From Pseudomonas frederiksbergensis (GTDB lineage Bacteria > Pseudomonadota > Gammaproteobacteria > Pseudomonadales > Pseudomonadaceae): DNA of 64,000 nt. Under the pieces are notes generated by a model. The model made no database searches. It was not told the DNA's origin and saw nothing but the letters and a program-made list of their open reading frames with translations. Positions 37,932-46,707 of this stretch are shown one piece after another (positions within the stretch are counted from its first letter, which is position 1; the number at the start of each line of letters is the position of its first letter). The stretch is from the NCBI RefSeq assembly GCF_003732275.1, contig NZ_MOBM01000012.1:620001-684000 (forward strand), read 5' to 3'. The position numbers and the translations under genes are program-made.

Positions 37932-38066
37932 TTGTGGCGAGGGAGCTTGCTCCCGTTCGGCTGCGCAGCAGTCGCAGAACCGGCGAATGGTATCAATCAG
38001 ACAAACCGTGATGGTAAGGATTGGGGCCGCTTCGCAGCCCAGCGGGAGCAAGCTCCCTCGCCACAG
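37932..38066. repeat. REP doublet, family A, right of the RAYT gene
   Basis: TTGTGGCGAGGGAGCTTGCT at 37932 and its complement ending at 38066 enclose CGGCTGCGCAGCAG and CCGCTTCGCAGCC arms. It starts four bases after the RAYT stop codon. Confidence 0.92.
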
Positions 38067-38074
38067 GTCACAGA

Positions 38075-38116
38075 CCACACAAGCCACACAAGCCACACAA
38101 GCCACACAAGCCACAA
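38075..38116. repeat. Short tandem repeat, 9-bp unit CCACACAAG
   Basis: Four exact copies of CCACACAAG run from 38075 to 38110, followed by a partial copy CCACAAGG. It lies just right of the REP doublet and about 100 bases before the penicillin-binding protein gene. The unit length is a multiple of three but no gene is read through it. It is a likely slippage site. Confidence 0.9.
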
Positions 38117-38210
38117 GGAATGATGCGTACCCGATATTTGGTTATTCACAATTTTTTCACCAACGCCAACCACCGTCTAAGCTTCAAACAAGTCCGATCA
38201 ATCTGCGTGA

Positions 38211-41200
38211 ATGGATCAGTCGACTATGGGCGCTTTGTGGCAAACCGATTCGAGTAAAACTGTGGTTCCGACTGAACGTGTGGATGAAGCGCCTTTACCT
38301 GAGAAACCCCGTCGTTCCCGACACGGCTGGGGGGCGTTCTGGTTGTTGCTGCTGATTATCCTGATTGTCCTGGGCCTCGCCGCGGCCAAGGAAATGCGCA
38401 CCTCCAAGTTTCAGGCCCGGGAAATCAGCAAATATGCCGCCTCGCTGAAGTACGAGCTGCAGCCCGGCCCCAGCGATGCGATTCGCTATCCTGGCGCAGG
38501 CCCGTTCGATCAGCGCTTGGGTTACAGCGCCCTGGATGAATTTCTACCGCGCCTGCTCAAGCGCAATTACGTGGTGTCAGCACAAACCCGCTTTTCCCCG
38601 GCGCTGATGAAGTACAGCGACAAGGGCTTTTTCGTGCCCTATGCAGAGAAAATCCAGGCCGGGCTGTCGATCACCGATTGCCGCGCGGCACCGCTGTACC
38701 AGTTCAAATATCCACAACAACTCTATTCGAGCTTTGCGGCGATCCCTCCGGTAGTGGTCAACAGCTTGCTGTTCATCGAAAACCGCTTTCTGCTCGATCC
38801 CCGCCAGCCCCTGGCCAACCCCGCCGTGGACTGGCCACGGTTCGGCATGGCGGCGTGGTCCCAGGTGGCCAAGTTGTTGCGCCTGCCCGGTCAGTCGGCG
38901 GGCGGCAGTACGCTGGCAACGCAGCTGGAGAAATATCGACACTCGCCTGATGGCTTGACGATGTCCGGCGCGGAAAAGATCCGGCAAATGATTTCCGCCA
39001 GCGTGCGGGCCTACCAGGCGGGGCCGGAGACTCTCCAGGCCCGGCAAAATGTAGTTCGTGACTACCTCAATAGTGTTCCGCTGTCGGCGGTACCGGGCCA
39101 CGGTGAAGTACATGGCATGGCCGAAGGTTTGCGCGTCTGGTATGGCGCCGATTTCAACAAGGCCAATGAACGGCTGGCCAGCCCCGACACGGATCCGAAA
39201 AGCCTGTCGGAAAAAGGCCTGGCCCTACGTGAAATGTTGTCACTCATGATCGCTCAGCGTCGCCCTTCCCATTATTTGACCAAGGGCCGTGATGAACTGG
39301 CCAGCCTCACCGATAGCCACATTCGCCTGCTGGCACAAAATGGCGTGATTGATGCGCCACTCGCGGCGGCGGCATTGGCCAGCCAAGTGACTTACCGCGA
39401 CTGGGCCACCCAGCCCACCATTCAGCCGATAGAAACCAATAAAGGCATCAGTGTGGCGCGCAGCCGTCTGGGTGGTTTGCTCAACCGTCCGCTGTATGAC
39501 CTCGACCGCCTCGACCTGTCCGCCACCAGCACCCTGCAAGGCGAACTGCAAAGCCAGGCCACCGCCTATCTCAAGCATCTGGCGGACCCAACCTATGCAG
39601 CGCAAATCGGCCTGATCGGCGAACGCCTGCTCACACCCACCAGCACCACGCAGGTGCGCTACAGCTTCACCCTGTTCGAACTGACCCCGGACGGCTCGCG
39701 GGTTCGGGTGCAGACCGACAGCACCGACCAGCCGTTCGACATCAATGAAGGCAGCAAGCTGGAACTGGGCTCCACGGCAAAAATGCGCGTGCTCACCACC
39801 TACTTGCAGATCATCGCCGAGCTGCACGACAAATACGGGGCAATGACCGTCCCCGAACTGAAAAAAGTCGACATCCCGGACCAGGATCGCCTGAGCCGTT
39901 GGGCCGTCGATTACCTGATTCAGAACACCGACCGCGACCTGCCGAAAATGCTCGGTGCCGCGCTGGATCGCAAATACTCCGCCAGCCCCGGCGAAGCCTT
40001 CTTCACCGGTGGCGGACTGCATACATTCGTCAACTTCCGCAAGGAAGACAACGGCCGCATGCCCACCCTGCGCGATGCCCTGCGGGAGTCGATCAACCTG
40101 CCGTTCATTCGGCTGATGCGCGACCTGGTGCGCTACAGCACCTATTCGGGCCCTAACAGCAGTGCCGAATTACTCAAGGACGACCACGACCCACGCCGTC
40201 AGGAATACCTGGCTCAGTTCGCCGACCGCGAAGGCACTTCGTTCCTGCTGAAGTTCTGGAAGAAATACCGCAACAAGGACACGCAGGCGCGGCTCGAGAC
40301 CTTTCTCGACGGCATGCGCCCGACGCCGATTCGCATGTCCGCCGTGCATCGTTATTTATTTCCCCAAGCCGACCAGGAAAGCTTCAACACCTTCGTGCGC
40401 TCGCACCTCAAAGGCGTCAAGCTCAATGAAAAACTGACCGACGAGCGCCTCGAACGCCTCTACCTCAGCTACGGCCCAGGCAGCTACGACCTGCCGGATC
40501 AGGGCTTCATCGCCAAGGTTCACCCGCTGGATCTGTGGCTGATCGGCTATCTGTTGAACAACCCGGACGCCAAGTTCAGCCAGATCGTCAAAGCCAGCCA
40601 GTTCGAACGTCAGGAAGTTTACAGCTGGCTGTTCAAAAGCCGCCACAAGGGCGCCCGCGACAGCCGGATCCGCACCATGCTGGAGATCGAAGCGTTCCTC
40701 GACATTCACCAGCGCTGGCAAAAAGTCGGTTATCCGTTCGATCACCTGGTGCCCTCACTGGCTACCGCCATCGGCAGTTCCGGCGACCGTCCGGCGGCGT
40801 TGGCGGAACTGATCGGTACCATCCTCAATGACGGTATACGCATGCCGACGCTGCGTATCGACAGTCTGCACTTTGCGGAAAATACACCGTATGAAACCAA
40901 ACTGATCAATGATCCGGACGTTGGCAAACGGGTCATGCCATCCGAAGTCGCCACCGCCATGCGCGAAGCCTTGTCACAGGTGGTGGATGCTGGCACGGCC
41001 AAACGTGTGTCCGGCAGTTTTGTAACGCCGGATGGCAAACCGTTGGCGATGGGCGGCAAAACGGGCACCGGGGACAACCGCATTGAAGCCGTTGGGTCGG
41101 GCGGGCGGATTCTCAGCTCGAAATCGATCAACCGCACCGCCACCTTCGTGTTCTTCATCGGCAATACTCACTTCGGCACCATGACCGCTTTCGTGCCCGG

Positions 41201-41363
41201 GCGCTCTGCCGAAACCTTCAAATTCACATCGGCATTGCCGGTGCAGGTGCTCAAGGGCATGGCGCCGATACTGACGCCGTATCTGCAACCCGGCAGCACG
41301 TCTCAATGCCACCCGGTGGAAGGTACGACTGTGGCGGCAGTCCAATCCATATCGCAACACTGA
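38211..41363 (+). CDS. Large bifunctional penicillin-binding protein (GT51 + transpeptidase)
   Basis: A 1,050-residue inner-membrane protein with one span at about residues 42-60. The glycosyltransferase domain keeps the catalytic Glu190 in FIENRFLLD, but the usual EDxxFxxHxG motif is altered (EN, and no His), and GGSTLATQLEK at 231 replaces GGSTITQQ. The transpeptidase motifs are complete: STAK with Ser521, SIN at 627-629 and KTG at 950-952. The length exceeds PBP1a/1b by more than 200 residues, mainly through an insertion between the SxN and KTG motifs. ATG codons at 38211 and 38226 both lack a clear ribosome site; I give the longer form. A specialised peptidoglycan role is inferred. Confidence 0.85.
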   Translation: MDQSTMGALWQTDSSKTVVPTERVDEAPLPEKPRRSRHGWGAFWLLLLIILIVLGLAAAKEMRTSKFQAREISKYAASLKYELQPGPSDAIRYPGAGPFDQRLGYSALDEFLPRLLKRNYVVSAQTRFSPALMKYSDKGFFVPYAEKIQAGLSITDCRAAPLYQFKYPQQLYSSFAAIPPVVVNSLLFIENRFLLDPRQPLANPAVDWPRFGMAAWSQVAKLLRLPGQSAGGSTLATQLEKYRHSPDGLTMSGAEKIRQMISASVRAYQAGPETLQARQNVVRDYLNSVPLSAVPGHGEVHGMAEGLRVWYGADFNKANERLASPDTDPKSLSEKGLALREMLSLMIAQRRPSHYLTKGRDELASLTDSHIRLLAQNGVIDAPLAAAALASQVTYRDWATQPTIQPIETNKGISVARSRLGGLLNRPLYDLDRLDLSATSTLQGELQSQATAYLKHLADPTYAAQIGLIGERLLTPTSTTQVRYSFTLFELTPDGSRVRVQTDSTDQPFDINEGSKLELGSTAKMRVLTTYLQIIAELHDKYGAMTVPELKKVDIPDQDRLSRWAVDYLIQNTDRDLPKMLGAALDRKYSASPGEAFFTGGGLHTFVNFRKEDNGRMPTLRDALRESINLPFIRLMRDLVRYSTYSGPNSSAELLKDDHDPRRQEYLAQFADREGTSFLLKFWKKYRNKDTQARLETFLDGMRPTPIRMSAVHRYLFPQADQESFNTFVRSHLKGVKLNEKLTDERLERLYLSYGPGSYDLPDQGFIAKVHPLDLWLIGYLLNNPDAKFSQIVKASQFERQEVYSWLFKSRHKGARDSRIRTMLEIEAFLDIHQRWQKVGYPFDHLVPSLATAIGSSGDRPAALAELIGTILNDGIRMPTLRIDSLHFAENTPYETKLINDPDVGKRVMPSEVATAMREALSQVVDAGTAKRVSGSFVTPDGKPLAMGGKTGTGDNRIEAVGSGGRILSSKSINRTATFVFFIGNTHFGTMTAFVPGRSAETFKFTSALPVQVLKGMAPILTPYLQPGSTSQCHPVEGTTVAAVQSISQH

Positions 41364-41518
41364 TGCACATCACAGCGGGTGGTATTTAGTTATTTTTCAG
41401 ATTTGAATATTCGACGGTTTGCCGGCGAAAACCACCGATTGAGCACCGATGATTCGACTTTTTTTTTGAGCACTCACCCGTAGGCTGATCATTCTTAAAT
41501 CAATCAAGGATGATTGCC

Positions 41519-44500
41519 ATGTATGACACCTCCGTGTCCGCCGATAACACCTATAAGGGCCGGCACTACGAGTTCATCAAGAACACCCTCAGCCAACCGT
41601 TCAAAACCGCGACCGTCAGCCGCGGCCTGGCGTTGGCTGGCACCGGTTTGAAGCCAGAACCCTGGTACGCCACGGCCACCGACGCCCAGCACGCCGAACT
41701 CAAGGCCGCCAACCTCACAGCGTGGACCTCGCAGAACCAGATCGATAAACATCTGAAAGACCTGCAAGACGTCTATTCGTTTGCTGCCCCGCTGCTGCAG
41801 CAAAAACTGAAAGAGCAATACGGCATCGGGCATGACGTCAAGACGACCTGCCTGCGTCTGTACATGCCCAAAGACTTGCCCTGGTACACGATCGATGTCC
41901 TGAAAGGCTTCACTTCCCGAACCGTCTCGCTGCTCGATGCCGCCCTGCATAACTTCGCGACGAGCGAAGAGGCCGATGTCACTTCGGATTACATTACCCG
42001 CCCTGACGCGCACGGACACTTCGATGTCTTGCCGATCAAATCCACAATGAGCATCAAGCAATTCCAGCAACTTTGCCGGGAACTGGATATCGGCGCGCGT
42101 TACCAGGAACACCTTGAAACCTATTTGCTTCCCACTGAGCCCGTATCGAAAGCGCTACTGGAAATCAGAGTCACTGCGAGCCAGAAAGACGCGCTCAGTG
42201 TCGCCGCGCAGCTGGCATTGATGACCGGCAATATTCAGGAAGACGCTTACGCGTTGTTGCTGGCGCTGATTGAAGGCGAAACCGAGCTGCTGCTCGATGG
42301 ACAAGCCATGGGCTGCGGGGGCCTCTGCATGATGGGAACAGGTTTGAGCGGCATCATGCTGATCACGCCCACGGAACCGGACAGCAAAGGTATTGGCCGA
42401 ATTGTTGTGTATGTCCCGCATGACCCTGATCACCCGTTAAAGGAATACAAGTCTCCAGACGCGTTCATGACCGAATTGGCGCGACAGTTGCGCGAAGATA
42501 ACGTCAGCCCGTCGACGCAGCACAGTTACCGCCAGTTCTTCAGCCAGTATGTCGATCACCAGGAGCGTGGGCACTTTTTTGCAGAGCTGGAGGAACGTCT
42601 GTTTGAGGTCATACACCATACGAACAACGACCCGACCGATCAGCGTCCGGCATGGCGCAAAGAACCCCGCTCCCGCCCTTATCTGCAATTCGAGCGCCTA
42701 CCCGTTCAAAGGGATTATTGGGAAAGCGCCTACCAGCAAAAACTCAACAAGATCCTCAACGATGCACGTGTCATCGCCGTGTCCACCGCCGATACGGATA
42801 CCCAACAGCGTTGGGCTTGGTGGGACAACTTCAAGAAAATCGTTTCGGATATTTTCAACGTCGCCCTGTTAGTCGCCGCGCCGTTCGTCCCGGGGCTGGG
42901 TGAGCTGATGATGGCCTATACCGCGTACCAATTGACCAATGACGTCATTGAGGGCGTCGTCGATCTGGCTGAAGGCCTCGGGGTAGAAGCCGCCAGACAT
43001 GTGGTCAGCGTGGTGACGGATGTCATTCAACTCGCGGCGCTCGGGGTGGGCGCTGAAATTGCCCACGCATTGCGGGTCAAATTGTCGCCAGTGGTCGATG
43101 GCATGAAGCCGGTCACACTGGCCAATGGCAAACAAACGCTGTGGCATCCAGACCTTGAACCCTACGCCCGAAAAAACCTGCGCCTGTCGGCTGATTCGAA
43201 GCCCGACGACCACGGCCTGCATCGACATTCCGGGCAGGACCTCCTGCCGCTGGAAGGAAAGCTCTACCGCGTCGACAAAGCCTCAACGGAGCCAGGTTCC
43301 ACGACGCACCGTATCAAACATCCAACTCGCCCAAACGCCTACGCCCCCAAAGTGGAACATAACGGTCATGGCGCGTGGGTCCACGAAGGGGAGAACCCGG
43401 GCGACTGGGAAGGTGAAATATTGATGCGTCGACTCGGGCACAGCGTTGAGCGATTTTCACCGACCGAACGTGAGCAGATCCGCATCAGTAGCGGCACGGA
43501 GGAAGACGCCCTACGCCGGATGTATGTCGACAATGCTGCGCCACCACCGGTGCTGGCCGACACGATCAAGCGCTTCAGCGCCCATGAGGATGTCAATACA
43601 GCGGGTGCGAATGTCCGTAGCGGAAAACCGATCGATCCGATGTCGGTCTGGTTGGAACCGATGGTGACAGGGCTACCCGGTTGGCCGGCCAAACGAGCGT
43701 TGAAGGTGTATGAAAATGCCGACCTGAGCGGACCGTCGCGCCAGTACGGAAATGCCGTTGCCACGGACGCCGATACGTTGAACGTGGGACTCATCGAGGT
43801 CACGTCCGGCCAACTGCCCGAGCGAGTCGTGGATTTTCTGAGCGAGACGGAGCTCGGCGCACTGTTGGGTCGTGATGTTCCGGTTGCAGGTCGTACTCAG
43901 GCATTGCGCGAGCAATTGGCGGATGCTGTCGACGCCCGCAAAGGCGAGGTCTCCAGATACGTCTACCAGACGAGAGAACGGTCAAACAAGGCAGAGGTCC
44001 GCTTGCTGAGACGATCGTTTCCGAACATGCCACTTGCGCTGACTGAAACAGTTATCGCTGATGCCAAAGCTGCCGAGCGTCAACGAATGGCGGATGAAAA
44101 CCGCTTGCCCCTGCGCATTAAAACCCAGGCGCGCGAATTCAATTTCGAAGCCGGCATCGCTCGAGCCTACGATGGTTTTTATCACGAGGAACTGTTGATA
44201 CCTGATACCGAACGGCTGGCGCTTAATACAGTGAAACTTCATACCGACAGCTTTGGCGACCTGCGTATCGAGGTGCGTGACGGTACCCGTGACGGCACGC
44301 TGCGCTGCAGCGCAGGCCCGGAGGATGCATCGACGGTTCGGCGACTGGTCAGGAATGAATTCGGACAGTACGAGGTGCTTGATGGAGCTGACAGAGAACT
44401 CTACGAAGCCGCCGACTTCTATACGTCGATTCTGCGTGCCCTGCCCGAAAACAAGCGCGCGACATTGGGCTACCTGCCCAGTCAAGGCCGACAGTTCAAA

Positions 44501-46645
44501 CTGTGGGTCATGGCAAAAAGCCAATCCCCTGCCGAACGCCGGACATTGCTGGCACAGCGTCCCATTCGCCCGGTGGCCGACCTTGAAACCGTCAACCTGG
44601 TACGTGGCCCGACGCTGTCCAAAGGAGCAAAGACTGCGCACGACAGGGTCGCAAACCTGTATCCGGTACTGAGCGAACAGCAGGTGCAGTCCTTCGTCGA
44701 AGGGTTGCGCGCCAAAGGTGATCCCGACAAGGCTATTGACCTTCTCCAGGACGAACTCGAAGCCTTGCGTGGAACGTTGGAAAAGTGGCGTCAGGATCAG
44801 CTTCCCATCAACGACAGCACGGACGTACCGGAATCCTACAATACCCTTCAAGACTTCCACTACCAAGGCGGGCGGCACATCTACGACCGGCTTCTTCAAT
44901 GCTTTGAACGCAGAAGCGAAGCCTTTGGTGAACGCAGTGTCCACCCGCAAGGCGGCTATACGCTGAATCTGTCGTTCGAGCTCATGGGGTCGAATCTGGA
45001 TCGTTGGTGGATGGCTCTGCGCAAGTTACCCGACATCAAAAAATACCTTGATCAGGTGACCGTGCTGACTCTGGACAATGCGCGTTTTTCTGCCGATGCG
45101 GATGGCCTGTTAAGCGATTTTTCCAACGTTCGGCACTTGAGCGCACGCTATAGCGAACTGACCCAGCTACCGCACGGTATCGGCAAGATGCGATATCTTG
45201 AAACCTTGCGGCTGACCAACAACAGCATCCGATTGACGCCTGACTCAGCCGGGCAGTTAAGAGATCTCACGCGCCTGGAAACGCTGAGGCTGGACGGCAA
45301 TCCGCTGATGCAGCCGCTGGATGTCGGACGCATGCCCAGATTGAAAATACTGAGTTTGAGAAGAACCGGTATCAACGCCTGGCCGGAACGGCTTTTCAAG
45401 GATGGGATTAATGCGAAACATCGCCCTCGCGGTTTTTATCTTGATCTGCGCGGCAGTCCGATCACAACCCTCCCTGAGGTGGTGCCTGGCTCCGATCATG
45501 CGTTCATCGTGGCGCGCACGCGTCTCGACACCGTAAAGCTTTCCGATAGCAATCGCATCCGTCTTGAACATTACCGCCAGTCCGTCGGTTTTGCGCCTCA
45601 ACAAGCCTATGCAAAGGTTGCCTCTGACGAAATAACCTATTGGAGGGCGTTACCGGACGATTCGCAAATGTATAGCCCCTCGGCGGGGGTCGGTACGTAC
45701 AGGGAAGAGTCTTGGCACGACGTGGCCTCGGAACCCGAGTCCGCCGATTTTTTCAAAGTCATCCGCAAACAGAGAGACAGTGCGGACTATCGTAACCCTC
45801 GCTCGCGCGCACAGCTTGCCAGGCGGGTCTGGCAGATGATCGATGCCATCGCCATAGACAGCGATTTGCGCGAGGAGCTGTTCAAACAGGCCAGTCACCC
45901 CGAGACCTGCGCGGATGCCGGCTCACAGCTGTTCAACAACATGGGAATCAGAGTGCTGGTATCGAAGGCGCGCGCAGAGTCGACGTCTGCACAGGACCTT
46001 GAAAACAACCTGGTCAAACTGGCCAAAAGTGCTGCACGTCTGGAACAGGTCGGGGAGATTGCCAGAGTCGAAATTCGTTCCCAGCTTGAGAAAAGCCGTA
46101 GCGAACCGGACTATGACGCCCCGGATGAAGTGGAAGTGCATTTGGCCTATGAGACGGGGCTGGCCGAGCAGTTGGAATTACCCTGGCAGTCCGAAGGCAT
46201 GCTGTACCAGCGCACATCCCGGGTGGATCAGAAAATGATCGACGCCGCCTACGATACGGTTATCGGGATGGAACAAGGCGACGGATTGGTTAACGGGATG
46301 ATTGATCCCTTCGAAAATCCCTTCTGGGAAAAATACTTGAAGGACACTCACCCAGCCAGGTTCGAGGCGAATGATCGCCTTTTCGAGTCGAAACAAGAAC
46401 GGGTCGAAGATCTACACATCGCCCAGAAAGACTGGGCGAACGCCGAAGATTCCAGGGAAAAGGCCTCGCGCAAACGAACGCTGGAAAAACTGGCCCGGCA
46501 GCTGAACATTGCCGAGGCCGACGTTTTTATCGATGAAGAAAAGAGCCAGCAGTTGTATGAGCGGCTGCTGTCGGAGTTGAACTATGAACGCAAGGCGTTG
46601 GCCAGAAAGCTGACCCGTGAAGCGATGGTAAGAGCCGGCATTTAA
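41519..46645 (+). CDS. Dermonecrotic-toxin-like / LRR / NEL ubiquitin-ligase-like effector
   Basis: A 1,708-residue protein. The N-terminal part (about 1-600) resembles the dermonecrotic toxin domain of Pseudomonas (DUF6543) and includes a hydrophobic stretch NVALLVAAPFVPGLGELMMAY near residue 445. Leucine-rich repeats occupy about 1175-1300 (LETLRLTNNSIRLTP, LETLRLDGNPLMQPL, LKILSLRRTGI). The C-terminal part from about 1370 matches the NEL type of bacterial E3 ubiquitin ligase, with a likely catalytic Cys1464 in HPETCADAGSQLFNN. No signal peptide is visible, so delivery by a type III or VI system, or release, is likely. The ATG at 41519 has AAGGA eight bases before it; the ATG at 41510 directly abuts that site. 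Confidence 0.85.
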   Translation: MYDTSVSADNTYKGRHYEFIKNTLSQPFKTATVSRGLALAGTGLKPEPWYATATDAQHAELKAANLTAWTSQNQIDKHLKDLQDVYSFAAPLLQQKLKEQYGIGHDVKTTCLRLYMPKDLPWYTIDVLKGFTSRTVSLLDAALHNFATSEEADVTSDYITRPDAHGHFDVLPIKSTMSIKQFQQLCRELDIGARYQEHLETYLLPTEPVSKALLEIRVTASQKDALSVAAQLALMTGNIQEDAYALLLALIEGETELLLDGQAMGCGGLCMMGTGLSGIMLITPTEPDSKGIGRIVVYVPHDPDHPLKEYKSPDAFMTELARQLREDNVSPSTQHSYRQFFSQYVDHQERGHFFAELEERLFEVIHHTNNDPTDQRPAWRKEPRSRPYLQFERLPVQRDYWESAYQQKLNKILNDARVIAVSTADTDTQQRWAWWDNFKKIVSDIFNVALLVAAPFVPGLGELMMAYTAYQLTNDVIEGVVDLAEGLGVEAARHVVSVVTDVIQLAALGVGAEIAHALRVKLSPVVDGMKPVTLANGKQTLWHPDLEPYARKNLRLSADSKPDDHGLHRHSGQDLLPLEGKLYRVDKASTEPGSTTHRIKHPTRPNAYAPKVEHNGHGAWVHEGENPGDWEGEILMRRLGHSVERFSPTEREQIRISSGTEEDALRRMYVDNAAPPPVLADTIKRFSAHEDVNTAGANVRSGKPIDPMSVWLEPMVTGLPGWPAKRALKVYENADLSGPSRQYGNAVATDADTLNVGLIEVTSGQLPERVVDFLSETELGALLGRDVPVAGRTQALREQLADAVDARKGEVSRYVYQTRERSNKAEVRLLRRSFPNMPLALTETVIADAKAAERQRMADENRLPLRIKTQAREFNFEAGIARAYDGFYHEELLIPDTERLALNTVKLHTDSFGDLRIEVRDGTRDGTLRCSAGPEDASTVRRLVRNEFGQYEVLDGADRELYEAADFYTSILRALPENKRATLGYLPSQGRQFKLWVMAKSQSPAERRTLLAQRPIRPVADLETVNLVRGPTLSKGAKTAHDRVANLYPVLSEQQVQSFVEGLRAKGDPDKAIDLLQDELEALRGTLEKWRQDQLPINDSTDVPESYNTLQDFHYQGGRHIYDRLLQCFERRSEAFGERSVHPQGGYTLNLSFELMGSNLDRWWMALRKLPDIKKYLDQVTVLTLDNARFSADADGLLSDFSNVRHLSARYSELTQLPHGIGKMRYLETLRLTNNSIRLTPDSAGQLRDLTRLETLRLDGNPLMQPLDVGRMPRLKILSLRRTGINAWPERLFKDGINAKHRPRGFYLDLRGSPITTLPEVVPGSDHAFIVARTRLDTVKLSDSNRIRLEHYRQSVGFAPQQAYAKVASDEITYWRALPDDSQMYSPSAGVGTYREESWHDVASEPESADFFKVIRKQRDSADYRNPRSRAQLARRVWQMIDAIAIDSDLREELFKQASHPETCADAGSQLFNNMGIRVLVSKARAESTSAQDLENNLVKLAKSAARLEQVGEIARVEIRSQLEKSRSEPDYDAPDEVEVHLAYETGLAEQLELPWQSEGMLYQRTSRVDQKMIDAAYDTVIGMEQGDGLVNGMIDPFENPFWEKYLKDTHPARFEANDRLFESKQERVEDLHIAQKDWANAEDSREKASRKRTLEKLARQLNIAEADVFIDEEKSQQLYERLLSELNYERKALARKLTREAMVRAGI

Positions 46646-46651
46646 CAGTGC

Positions 46652-46686
46652 TCCCTGAAAGCTGGCGCTCGCGCCGCTTTCAGGGA
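46652..46686. terminator. Stem-loop between the NEL protein gene and the fimbrial cluster
   Basis: TCCCTGAAAGC pairs perfectly with GCTTTCAGGGA (11 bp) around a GC-rich 13-base loop. It lies six bases after the NEL stop and 21 bases from the convergent fimbrial adhesin stop. A T-run is weak on both sides, so it may need Rho or act as an mRNA end-protector. Confidence 0.6.
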
Positions 46687-46707
46687 CTATTCGCAGGCCT
46701 CGGACGC

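Noticed and set aside
38075..38116. Possible CRISPR-like repeat
   Set aside because: The 9-bp units are directly abutting with no spacers, and no cas gene is present. It is a simple tandem repeat.
37585..38355. 256-codon frame across the RAYT pseudogene and REP doublet
   Set aside because: It runs through REP palindromes and the tandem repeat; its RAYT-like part is in a different frame. The frameshifted RAYT explains the region better.
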